In this document: in pieces, positions 20,148 to 30,656 of the stretch | Layout: each line of letters begins with the position of its first letter | Position numbering within the stretch: the first letter of the stretch is position 1 | DNA from: Adiantum capillus-veneris | Lineage: Eukaryota; Streptophyta; Polypodiopsida; Polypodiales; Pteridaceae | DNA length: 64,000 nt | Direction of reading: 5' to 3' | Assembly (NCBI GenBank): GCA_014529385.2 | Contig: CM043955.1 | Span: 151,171,640 to 151,235,639 of the forward strand | Notes under the pieces: model-generated | What the model was told of the DNA's origin: nothing | What the model saw: the letters and a program-made list of their open reading frames with translations, nothing else | The model's database searches: none | Made by a program: the position numbers and the translations under genes

Positions 20148-23100
20148 AGTTATGTCGATGCGGAAGAGTTTCATATTATGCCACTTGAGGGTTGTGATGT
20201 GTTACTGGGTATCCCATGGTGTTACAGGTTGCATGCTATGGTGGATACTTACAACAAAAAGATTACCCTTGTACATAGAGGAAAGACTCATGTCCTTGAT
20301 GTAAAGCTTAAAGGCGAGTCTGTTCCAGTTGTTTCTGCTTCTGCTATTTCATCTGTAATAAAGAATCATCTTTCTGCGTACTTGATCTTTGCAAAAGAAG
20401 TACCTCAAGTTGTATCTAATTTGTCTACCTTAGATAAAGACAGGTCAACTTTTTTGAGTGGTTTCAGTGATTGTTTTTCGGACTCTTTGCCGGGGGAGTT
20501 AACTCCTGAGAGACCCGAGGATCATACTATAGATCTTGTGCCAGGTTCTAGTCCACCGAATAGACCACCATATAGGGTTAGTGCAGCCCAGCAGAAAGAG
20601 ATTATGAGTCAGGTCAACGAGCTTTTAGAGAAGGGGCTGATTCAGCCGAGTTCATCCCCTTTTTGTTCGCCTATACTCTTAGTGCAGAAGAAGGATGGTT
20701 CATGGCGCATGTGCATTGACTATCGTGCCTTGAATAAGAATACCATCAAGAACAGGTTCCCCATACCGAGGATAGATGACATTCTTGATCGGCTTGAGGG
20801 AGCGTCATTGTTTACAAGAATAGACCTAAAGAGTGGGTATCATCAGATACGCATTAGGCCAGAAGATGTCCATAAGACTGCGTTCAGGACAACATTTGGT
20901 CTCTATGAGTTTCTTGTTATGCCCTTTGGTCTCACAAATGCTCCTGCCACGTTTAATAGAATGATGGACAGAATTTTTAGACCACATAGAAACTTCGTGG
21001 GTACCTTCTTTGATGACATGATTGTCTATTCGAAGTCTGAAGAGGAGCATAGGGATCACTTGACTGCAATTTTCAATGAGTTACGTAAGAACAGACTACT
21101 CATTACTGCGAAGAAGAGTGAATTCTTTTTGCAAGAGATTCACTTCCTTGGGCACATTGTTTCAAAGGATGGGGTACGCATGGATCCCGCTAAAGTGGAA
21201 GCAATTAGGTCATGGCCAGACTTGAAGTCCGTACATGACATTCGAAGCTTTCTAGGCTTATGTTCCTACTACAGGAGGTTCATCCGAAATTTTGCTGAGA
21301 TTGCTTCTCCACTCCATGCACTACAAGGAAAAGGAGTTACTTTCAAGTGGACAGCCAAGGAAATTTTAGCGTTCAAACACTTGAAAGAGAAGCTGACTTC
21401 AGATCCGGTAATCATTTTGCCAGATCTTTCAAAACCTTTTGTGGTTCAGTGTGATGCATGTGGCCATAGTCTTGGTGCAGTTCTAATGCAGAATGGCCGA
21501 GTAGTCGCATATGAGAGCAGAATTCTTTTGAAGACTGAAAGAAACTTGCAAGTTTATGAGAAAGAATTGCTGGCAGTAATTCATGCTCTCACTAGTTGGA
21601 AACACTATCTGCTAGGGGCTGATTTTGTTGTCCAAACGGATCATCAAACCTTGCGATACTTTCTCACACAGACGAAGTTGTGTGAGAAGCACATGCGATG
21701 GGCAAACATCTTGTCAATGTTCCATTTTCAGATTGTGCATGTGCAAGGGAAAAAGAACGTGGTGGCTGATGCGTTGTCACGAAAGCCCCAAATTTCAGCA
21801 GTGTCAATTCCGTACCATTGTCAACTAGACGAAATGAAGACACAATATGCTGAAGATTCAGATTTTGCAAGGATCTATGACCAGCTTGCTGATGGGCAAC
21901 ATCATGAGCACTATATGCTTAAGAATAACTTTCTCATGATGCATGGAAAGTTATGCGTTACTAAACAGTTACGGCCAAAGATTTTGATGGAAAGTCACGC
22001 TCCACCTTATGTTGGGCATCGTGGAATTGATGCGACAGTGAAAGGGGTTGAGGCATTCTTCTATTGGCCAACTTTACGTCAAGATGTTGACACATTTGTA
22101 AGATCATGCTTAGTATGCCAAAAAGTCAAATTTGACAGACAAAAGCAACCGGGATTGTTGCAGCCATTGCCGATCCCTGATAGGCCATGGGAAAGCATAG
22201 CAATGGACTTTATCTTTGATCTTCCAAGGACGCAAACAAGCAATGATGGGATTTGGACTATCATTTGTAGGTTCAGTAAGCAGGCCCATTTCATTCCTGT
22301 GAGGAAGAAGATAAAGCCAGAACACATGGTCAAGATATTCATGAGCAATATCTTTAAATACCACGGGATACCTGAGTCAATTGTCAGTGACAGGGATCCA
22401 CGTATGACGAGTCTTTTCTGGAAGGCATTGTTTGAGAACATGGGCACTACGCTAAAGTTCTCTTCTTCGTTTCATCCGCAAACTGATGGACAGTCAAAAG
22501 AGGCAAATTCTACTGTTTTGGACCTGCTCAAATGTTATGTGTCAGAGCACAAGGCAACTTGGGAACACCATCTTCCATTGGTTGAATATGCTTACAATAA
22601 CACTGTGCATATGTCAACAGGTAAGGCACCATTTGAGATAGTGGAAGGAGGGAAGAAAGTCCCGCCCATTTTGCAAACTAAGGACAAGATTTTTGAGGCA
22701 GACAAGTATGTGCAAGATATGGATGAAACATACAGGAAGATAAAGATTGCTCTTGAGAAGACTCGGGCTAAACAAAAGAAAGCTGTTGATCGTCACCGTC
22801 GTGAACTTGTATTTTCACTTGGTGATTGGGTGCTTTTGCGTTTTGAAAAGGCCAGGTTAAGGAAAAGGAAAGGCAAGGAACACTTGTTTCCTAAGCTCAG
22901 TATGCGATATTATGGTCCTTTTCAGATTTCAGAAAAGATCAGCGATGTAGCTTACAGATTAAAGCTACCAGAAGGCTGGAAAATACATAATGCTTTTCAT
23001 GTCAGCCTTCTAAGACCCTTTGTTGGTGATGTGCCAGAGAATATGCTTGATGAGGAACAACCCGAAGTGGAAGAATTGGATGAAATCCTTGTTCCTGAAC

Positions 23101-23279
23101 AAATATTGGCACATAAAGAAAGAAAGGTTAGAGGAAAGGTTGCAAGACGCTATTTGGTGAAGTTCAAGAACTATCCATCGTTGGATGCCAAATGGATGGA
23201 AGAGTCTGAATTGGTTGATTCACCTCAGCTATTGCAATTGTATCTTGAAGCCTTTCAGATGGAACCCACAGTGACTTGA
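20148..23279 (+). pseudogene. Element C Pol: protease end, RT, RNase H, integrase, chromodomain
   Basis: Over 1,000 codons open. Order: protease end (FHIMPLEGCDVLLGIPW), RT ([21 protein letters not shown], active site FFDDMIVYS with the two Asp codons at 21012-21017), RNase H (VVQCDACGHSLGAVLMQ, YEKELLAVIHAL, QTDHQTLRYF), integrase zinc domain (HAPPYVGHRGI...CLVCQK), integrase core with Asp at 22206-22208 and 22389-22391, C-terminal domain, and a chromodomain (EQILAHKE...RRYLVKFKNYPS...AKWMEESEL, about 23090-23220). The integrase Glu expected 35 residues after the second Asp is Lys (AAA, 22497-22499), so integrase should be inactive. RT and RNase H motifs look sound. Confidence 0.92.
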
Positions 23280-23588
23280 TGTAGCCTTTTCTGGAGCAAG
23301 GCAAGAGCATGGTTCATGATGCTCAAGAGAGTAGTTAAGCAATTGTATCTACTCTTTCCATACAGAATTTAGCTAGAGAAGTTTGTGCTTGAGAGTACAC
23401 TAGAAGACTTCTATGCTTGATATATGTGTCGTAGCGAGGTTGGTGGGATTGTTTAATCGTCCAACGCTACCTTTCCGGAAGCATGTATATCTTGGATTCC
23501 CATCATAGAATATATGTGATATCAGGAGATACTGCATGTATTATTGGCATGCAAGCGAGGTCGCTTGCAATATTTCAAGGGTGGGGTG
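23280..23588 (+). promoter_or_regulatory. 3' untranslated region, hairpin and polypurine tract of element C
   Basis: Non-coding tail after the Pol stop. Near its end, arms 23550-23557 and 23562-23569 pair perfectly over eight bases around the loop AGGT. Then comes TTTCAAG and the purine run GGGTGGGGTG that abuts the 3' LTR at 23589. Confidence 0.8.
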
Positions 23589-24934
23589 TGTCACCAGGAG
23601 GTGTATTTTTCCTGTTGCCTTCCGTAAATAAGTACTAGATATTTTTATTTATTTTTATTTTTACTTGTTTTCCCCGGAACCCTTGAAAAGATGCAAGTGG
23701 ACATTGCATGGCCAGTGTGAAACGGCTGCGGCCGAATAGGTTTCTCACAGCGGGAGTCTGGGTCGGTCAGTCTGGGACTGGTCGGGCCAGTTAGCACTGA
23801 ATTCTGATGAGTTTGGAAGCCTGTGTGCGCCAAATGAAATCTGGGCCACTCGGAAAGTCACTTACAACTTTATAAGTCAGTGGGAACTAGAGAATTAACT
23901 CAAAATGGGCAAACTGGACACTTGGCGGCTCCTGGTGCAGTTTTCCACTTCCATCAGCAAGAGGGGGCGCCCAATTTGAGAGAGGAGGCTGATTTGACTC
24001 ATAAGTGAGCTACAGTGTGTGTGTGAGTAGTGGGTGCAGGTCTACAGCTTTAATGGAAAGCTTGCCTTCTCCTCTGTCTCATGTAGCGCGATGATTTGCT
24101 CTCGTGCATCTCTCTCTCTCCCCTTTGGCACATATGGTAATGCCCCACTAGTTGGGCTACTCAGATGAACATGTACAGTTCGGGGGGTTTATGCGCGTTT
24201 GCCAAGGCAAGAGCCTTCTGAACAGGAACCGGATTAGCTAATTGCTAATCCCCAACAGGTACGCACAGTTCCATCGCGAAAGATTGCGAGTTCGGAGAGT
24301 TTTCTCGCGTGAAAACTCGTCCGATTCACAGGGGAACTATCCCATTGCGTGCGGGAGCCCTTGGGACACGCGTAGGCGTGTTCGCTCCGCTAAAAACGAT
24401 CCGAAACAGCGAATTACAGCCTGCTGTGTTTTTCTGCAGGTTTAGGGTTTCGCACCTAAACTGCAAGGGAACACCGGGGGAGCCTCGTGAGAGCCTTGGG
24501 ATGCGTGTACAGGCTTTTGGGCACCCGGCAGTGAAAAACAGGGACTTACACAGCCCGCTGAAATTCTGTGACAGCTCACCAAAAAGCTTCCAGATAGCGA
24601 GGGAATCTGTCCTAGACAGGTGCTTTTGACCTACAGGGGTTTTTGCGTCGTTATGTTGCCAAAATCAGGTCGAAAACCTGCGTTTTCAGCCCTCGCCAGG
24701 TTTGGACAGCTTTGTGAAAGCTTGTGCGAAGTGGTCGGATCGTCTACCTTAATTTGAATAAAGAAGTACCGAAAGGAGCGCCAGTCTTTGGGGCTTACAG
24801 GGTGTCGGTCTCGTGTGCGCAGTGACATTCTAGTCGTTGGACGCAACTGTGTTCTCTTCCCTTCTCAGTGCTCTATGTAAAGTTAACAGGTAATTGAAAT
24901 AGTACCGCCCTCTACGTTGTACAGGCCGGTTATA
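23589..24934 (+). repeat. 3' LTR of element C
   Basis: Partner of 16863-18204. Differences are mostly single transitions. It ends ...GGTTAT, followed by AGTGG and then LINE sequence. Confidence 0.9.
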
Positions 24935-25330
24935 GTGGTGTTGGGAGCTCATATGTGGCCTGACACTTCATATGACGGGCCCGTTGCTTTCACACCTTCA
25001 AGGCTCACCCCGTCACACCACCGGCAGAGACTGTTCATGACATTTGGCTGGAGCTGATTCATACACTCGGGGGTGGGGCAGCTCCGACCGCATGTGGGAT
25101 GGCCGAGAGACTTTCTTGCAACTTGGGCGCCCAGGGCCTTTCTTCACCATGGTCCAAGGTGTGCCTAGATGGCACTACCAGCCACCAGTGTGGCTCTTTC
25201 CTCCTCCCATATCGTGATCTAGCCCTCATTGTACATACTTTATTCTCGCTAGGAGAGTCTCCCCATGTTTCTAATGTAGCCCTCTCTCACAGAGGTGGTT
25301 TGAGCCTTTGGGCAGTTATTATTAACTAAT
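24935..25330 (+). pseudogene. LINE remnant, 3' piece
   Basis: The other side of the LINE cut by C, inferred from the target duplication. An open stretch at 25099-25329 (MAERLSCNLGAQGLSSPW...) has a composition like the zf-RVT-side piece but no motif I recognise. The right edge is uncertain. Confidence 0.4.
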
Positions 25331-25878
25331 GGGAGGATCTTTTTCTTGCAAAAATGAAAAAACAAATACCAGTGTTAGTTGGTATTCTTATTGAGACCCT
25401 TCTTTCTAATCTTGGCAGAAACACATCCCATGATCCTTTAAGCAAGCATGATTGCGGCGCCTCACGGAGATTTGTTGGTTTATCTATTGTATGTACACTA
25501 TATATATAATGATGAACATTCACAAAGAAAAAATCAAAGAACTAAGTAGTAGAACAACCTGGCAAAATATGATGTTCATGTTAGGGTGATATCTGAATCT
25601 TTGTTACGTTTATCATCCATTACACCTGACACATTATGTGTAGTCTCTTGCCATGGTGTTTCAAAGAAAAAAGTGATGAAGTTGTATACGTCTTGATTCT
25701 GCAGCAAACAAATAGCTGTAGTTTGATAAAATCCAATGAAAGATCAAGATTTTGCTCATGAAACTTCGTCAGCTTTAGGTTCAAAAGACTCAAAAAGATC
25801 AAGATTGATCGTTTTTCAGTAGCAAGGTTGAATTGTTTGTGTCATGCTGATGTTTACTCTATGAGTTCGACATTTCAG
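25331..25878. other. Intergenic or intronic, nothing firm
   Basis: A/T-rich. A 52-codon plus-strand frame at 25352-25510 (MKKQIPVLVGILIETLLSN...) is followed by a GTATGT donor-like site and could be an exon, but its phase does not fit the next candidate exon at 25879. I recognise no domain. Confidence 0.3.
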
Positions 25879-26237
25879 GTATCGGAAGAGCACCAGGTAC
25901 CATGGATCCAGGCGCTTTTGTTTTGCAGCGATTTCATGAGCCAGAAAGGGAAGAGGTATCACTGCTTTATAACAGGGAGGACCAAGGCTTGTCTTTTTAC
26001 AAGAATTCATATTTGATTTTGATTCCTAAATCTTTGTTTCGACAACTTTTACAGAAACATAGTGCTCTACATGTATTTTGTTTGCAGATGGATGAATTGA
26101 TAGCTCGAGTCCCTGTTCTTATTAGGGAAATGGTAACAGAAGGAATTGAGAAGACAGCTAGCAGTTGGAATGAAATTCGCAAGAGTCGCATGCTATTGAC
26201 TCCGGAAGAAAAGGAAATATTGAAGCGGATATCATGA
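25879..26237 (+). other. Candidate terminal exon(s) of an unrecognised plant gene
   Basis: After an acceptor-like TTTCAG, one frame is open from 25879 to a stop at 26235-26237, with ATG at 25902 (MDPGAFVLQRFHEPEREE...). Two readings are possible: one exon, or two exons with a phase-0 intron from the GT at 25956 to the AG at 26087 (TTTGTTTGCAG). The second reading gives a C-terminal part MDELIARVPVLIREMVTEGI... ending LTPEEKEILKRIS. The stretch around VPVLIREMVTEGIEK faintly resembles the PCP_red pattern (VP-F-R-M---IEK-A) of chlorophyll-synthesis-related proteins, but I would not assign it. No retrotransposon motif is present. Function unknown. Confidence 0.35.
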
Positions 26238-29200
26238 GAGGTAGAATTCATGCTTTAGCAGAATTATTCATGGTTGTGAGTCCACTCAACATCCTGACAA
26301 TATGATTGTCTGAAAACTAGCATACGCTTGTTTCCTGTCTGGTCCTTTGTGTTTGTATTCAATGTGGGTACATCAGGGAAGAAACCGGCTTGTTGTCTCA
26401 TAGTCACATAGGAATTTTTGGTGAACAGACAAATGTTTGAAACAGGGACACCAAGCTTGGGTAAATTGGAATCTGGGAACACCACTTCCTTGGATACGTG
26501 TGCGCTTTTTGTTTGGTATGTTTGCAAATAATTTGGAAAGATGAATAAGAAAGAATGAACATCAAACCAACCCACTGTTGAGCTTGTTTTCTCGACTCTG
26601 TGAAGTTGGTGCTAAGGTCCAAGAAGTTTACTTTGCTGGTGTGAGTGTTCTCTCTATCAAACACATTCCCCTATTCTAAGAACTTCGAACAGCATCCCCT
26701 TGTGACTATGGTTCTCATGTCGGGTTTGCCTGTCCACTGGGGTTGTTGCCAGTTGGTTCATCCTTCTAACCAAGACCTCATGGCATAATCTCCATGTTAT
26801 ACTCGTGAATAGTACTCATGGTTTCTTCTAGAGGATATTGTGTAAGGCTTAGATATGGTTGATAGTTCACCTCCTTGAACAAACATGTCATTATATGGTC
26901 CTTCTTGAGCAGCAGGGTTCATAATGTAATAAGCTGTGCAAGTCTTGTTATTTTATCTGGCACCTAGCATGGCTTTTAGCTTTTTTTTTTTTTTACGAGG
27001 CTTCTTCTGATGCTTCTTTAGAAAGGCTTCTGTTTTTTTTTGTTAAAGACGGTAACAGAAAACGATGAAGACTAGGTGTGTTAATCTCTGTAAAGTTATG
27101 GCTTAGAGCACCTGGTTATCGGTGACAAGTTAAACAGATAGGAGTTTGAGGTGCAATTTATGCTGTAGTGAAGTTTAAGCAGAAGCCAAAAAGAGAATAT
27201 AAAAGACGCTCAAGAATGTTGAGCTCTTAGTGGAGCTGATATCACAAGCAAGTCAAGAGCAGGATAGCAAATAGTATGATGTACCAGACATAGTATGTAT
27301 AGCACTTACTGTTTTTATGGTGCTTTAATTGTAGGGGGTGGGGTTCTTTGTAGCTTACCCGTGAAAGTAACTGGTGTTTGTTAATTACAAATGCTGCATG
27401 TGCTGCTTGAGCATCAAGTTTTTACTAACATGGTAATTCTTTTGCAAATTGAGAAGCAAATTCAGTTTTTGGCCTTATTGTGTTGCAGGCTACCTGAGGA
27501 TGGTGTGTGGTGTGTGCGGTGTTGTCTCTGCGAGATGGCGTGGTGTTCTGGATGGCGTGCGATGGAGATGAGTAAAATGCAATATTCATAATGTGCGGTG
27601 CTTTGCTGCAGAGATTGGTTGCTCTTTCTGGAAGATAGTCTGTTCATGGTGCTTCATATTCCACAAGTCAGTAGGCTATTCGTGGTAGCTGTTTACTCAA
27701 AGCCATATCATGTTTGACATTGTATGCAAGCTCTGGTCTAGAGAGGGCCAGAGTATGCAATGTGTTTGAAGCAAGCTCTATTCTGAGAGGAACCAGAGTA
27801 TTGGATGTACTTGGGAAACAACCAAAGCCTTGTAATATATTTGGAGACGGTACCTACGTGACTGTTAGTATGCTTCGTGTTGCTCGAATGAGTGAGCATT
27901 GGCTAATTAGTTTTACCAGTTTTTGGGTTCTCTTTGCTGTTTGTTGTTTTGAGTTTGTAGTAGATTCCAGGTATTGTTTTCTTTCTCTTTGTTTGGTGAC
28001 TGATGCTCTTATATCTCATTATTTGACTTCTATAAAGCATGTTTCTTTTAGCTGTACCCTTCTTGCCATAGGATAAAAGCCCCGTATTAAGGACAGTGAA
28101 GCGGAAAATGATCAAGCAATAATGTGTGATGCATTTTCAGTGCTTGAATGAAAGCTCAACACCTCTAGTTTCAAGCAATGTTGGTGTTTCTCTCCGGAGC
28201 ACTCGGTAGACAAAACACAATAGGTTTCTGAAGCCCTGTGTGAAAATGAGATCCCTGATAGGTGAACACACCCCTCAGGGTGAAAAAGGACAGCCACAAA
28301 TGGGTATAGAATCAACATCCCGGCCTATCAGATCATGCCATTTCAGCTAAACTTTCCTTACCACTCGTGTCTTGATGCCCTTTCATCAGTGCTCCAGTGA
28401 CCTAAAGTTTGTCCTACTACTGGGGCCCGTTTGCATGTAAGGGGTGTCTTAGCTGCTGCGATGCCCTCACCCTGAAATCACCCCTAGATTCTTTTCAGGT
28501 GGAGTGGTTTGAAATTGCCGATGACCCATACATCTTAGAGGTAGAGGAAGCTAAATTTTCTAGGTTTTCAATGTGGATACATAGTTGCACACAATTGAAA
28601 ATATAATCAGGTTGGAGAACCTCTGATGCACAGCTTGGTAAGTTAATTGGTGCATAAACAGGATAGAATCGAGGGTGCTTGTGTGAAGACAAAACACACA
28701 GTAATTAAGGCGCTTTTGCAAATTCATTTTATTTGGTTTTGAGGTCAGTCATGCAAGCTTGGGAGGAAGCATGGTGTGCATGAGTGGGTGACGTTCATTA
28801 TTATCTACAATCAACCCATAAAACCCTTATGATTCTTGTTGTAGTGCCCACCACACCTTCACTCTACTACAGGAACTAGGTGTACTTAGCAACTAGGTTA
28901 AATCTCTCCATACTTTCATTGGTACCGTCAAAAAGAGATGTGTAGATGGGTGTGAAAAACCAACATCAAGAGGTGGTCGTGTGCGGCACTCATGTTTTAA
29001 GGAAAATGAGGATAATCAAGTCCTGTGTTAAAAAGAAAAAGGGAAGGATGAGGACATGTATACATAGGATGTACCAGCTTATTAGGCTTTATGCAAAGCA
29101 CCACTAGTGCTACACATAGATGGTTTATCATGCTTATTTATCAGAGCATCAACAAGTGCAGAGCTCATTTTGGTTATTTGGATCGATAATCAGAGCATCT

Positions 29201-29583
29201 ACAAACGCAAAATCATTTGGTATTCTCTCTCTCTGGTTATCTAGATTAGTGTGATTGACGAAATCGTAATGTGTGCTTTGATTGTAGTAGTTGCATTGAG
29301 TAGATCACCAATTCCAAGATTGGTATCATTTTGATAAAATGATCACTTTCATTTGTTCCTTTAATTTGCCCTTATAATAAATAAATAATCATAGCTTTAA
29401 CTATTTGTTCAATGTAAAAATATTTCTAGCTTTGCTTGTCAAAGTGAATTGTCTCGGTTCTCGCCTTACAGGTCATAAATACTACACAAGGGGAGATTAT
29501 GTGAGACCTACTTCATGAGAAAGAAAGTATACAATAGAAAAGCAACAATCCTTCAATATTGTCTGAATTAATGTGGCCTTCTC
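26238..29583. other. Low-coding stretch, possible exon fragments
   Basis: Mostly A/T-rich with poly-T runs (26974-26995, 27030-27045) and short direct repeats such as AAGCTCT...GAGAG...CCAGAGTAT near 27726-27800. Acceptor-like sites precede two short open stretches, 27489-27590 (RLPEDGVWCVRCCLCEMAWCSGW) and 28500-28606 (VEWFEIADDPYILEVEEAKF). Either could be an exon or 3' UTR of the 25879 candidate, but neither matches a family I know. Confidence 0.25.
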
Positions 29584-29933
29584 ATGCCTGCAATATACCC
29601 TCTTCGATTTGATTCCTTTTTTCAAAAAAGAGAACTCAAGGCGACCTGCCCAAAATGTAGGAAAAAAATACAATCAATCTTGGTACTTGAGTGCTCTACC
29701 TCAAATAACGTCTTTCTTCGTAAGGCGCCTTCACTGTCAGTGGCTATCCTCAACCAGCTATGTTGACAGTTTTAACATCAGCTTTCATTGTTGTTGTTTG
29801 TGTAGAGTTGCCCATCAAAGGAGCTATTAAGGTGCCCTTAATCAGCCGGAAGCCCACGAGCGTTGGAATTTTTGACATCATGGTTCTTGCGCAAGCATCG
29901 CCGCCCATCCGTCACAGTGATTGCATTGTATGA
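29584..29933 (+). other. Candidate two-exon small gene, unrecognised
   Basis: ATG at 29584 opens MPAIYPLRFDSFFQKRELKA, with a CPKCRKK motif that could be half of a zinc site. A donor GTAAGG at 29720 and an acceptor TTTGTGTAG ending at 29805 bound an 86-base intron whose phases agree. Exon 2 (29806-29933) reads QLPIKGAIKVPLISRKPTSV and on to a TGA at 29931-29933, with many GC-ending codons (CGG, ACG, GCG, TCG, CCG), unlike the A/T-rich surroundings. The model predicts 87 residues. The start may be an internal Met of a longer protein with more exons upstream. I do not recognise the protein. Confidence 0.35.
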
Positions 29934-30419
29934 AAAACATTGAAAAAGACTTCGTTTTCCTACATGAGAATATTTCTAAATCTTTTTTGTGCAAGTTCAG
30001 TCCACAATAATTGGTAATTAGGGAGTGCAGATCCCCTCCAAAAAGGAGATGTTCATAGTGCCACGATCAGCACTTGCAAAAAGTTGGCTGCTGAGTTCAA
30101 AGCAACAATCGATTGAACAAATCTCACCAATAAGAGCGCTAGGCTATGAGTTGGCCACCGGTGTGCACTTTATTAAGAAGCTTTTAGTGAGAAAAAGTAA
30201 TTTTTTCCTCTGAAAACAAGTAAACCAACTTCTTTGATGTGTTGTCTTATAAACCAGTTGAGAAAGGCTGAAGTTAGCCATCTCCCAAAGAGAGCCCCAA
30301 GACCTCCATTGCAGGCTCTCAAAGATCTCCATTGCAACTTCAAGCTCTCCATAGAAACTTCAAGCTCACCCACACAGTAACACCATCAACATACCCTTCT
30401 AAACAGCATTCAAGTATCC
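29934..30419 (+). promoter_or_regulatory. Putative promoter and leader upstream of 30420
   Basis: A TATAAA at 30248-30253 lies 167 bases before the ATG at 30420. The stretch between has short C/T-rich repeats (CAAGCTC, CTCCATTGCA) and no upstream ATG in the same frame. There is no other support for transcription. Confidence 0.3.
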
Positions 30420-30656
30420 ATGGCTAACCAAGGTGGAAATAGACGCCCCAAACCCATCATTCAAAGCATGGTTCTTAACAACTCGAAGGATGAGGAGCAA
30501 CAATGGGAACTTCAAGTTTTTCAAGAAGGTGCTTGGGTCTATATGCAACCTTCCGTAACTTGTCCCCATCGTGTTTACCAAAGAAAAAACATTGATCAAA
30601 ATTGGAATGGAAGGCTTCTAGGCTTCAAGCAGGTTGGTAATTTCATCAGATACTAG
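30420..30656 (+). CDS. Small hypothetical protein (78 codons)
   Basis: ATG in a good context (ATCCATGGCT) opens MANQGGNRRPKPIIQSMVLN and ends at a TAG at 30654-30656. It is hydrophilic with several Trp (QQWELQVFQEGAWVYMQPS) and no signal peptide or membrane segment. A donor-like CAGGTTGGT near 30629 means it could be a first exon. I recognise no family. The TATA box at 30248 gives weak support. Confidence 0.3.
   Translation: MANQGGNRRPKPIIQSMVLNNSKDEEQQWELQVFQEGAWVYMQPSVTCPHRVYQRKNIDQNWNGRLLGFKQVGNFIRY

Larger units (their letters stand above)
16863..24934 (+). mobile_element. Element C: near full-length Ty3/gypsy chromovirus
   Basis: LTRs 16863-18204 and 23589-24934 (about 1.34 kb) differ at roughly twenty positions by eye, so insertion is fairly recent. 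AGTGG occurs before the left LTR (16858-16862) and at the end of the right LTR (24934-24938), consistent with a 5-bp duplication if the LTR ends ...GGTTAT. Gag, protease, RT, RNase H, integrase and chromodomain are all present in order, nearly in one frame, with one frameshift, two stops and one active-site change. The insertion splits a LINE remnant. Confidence 0.92.
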
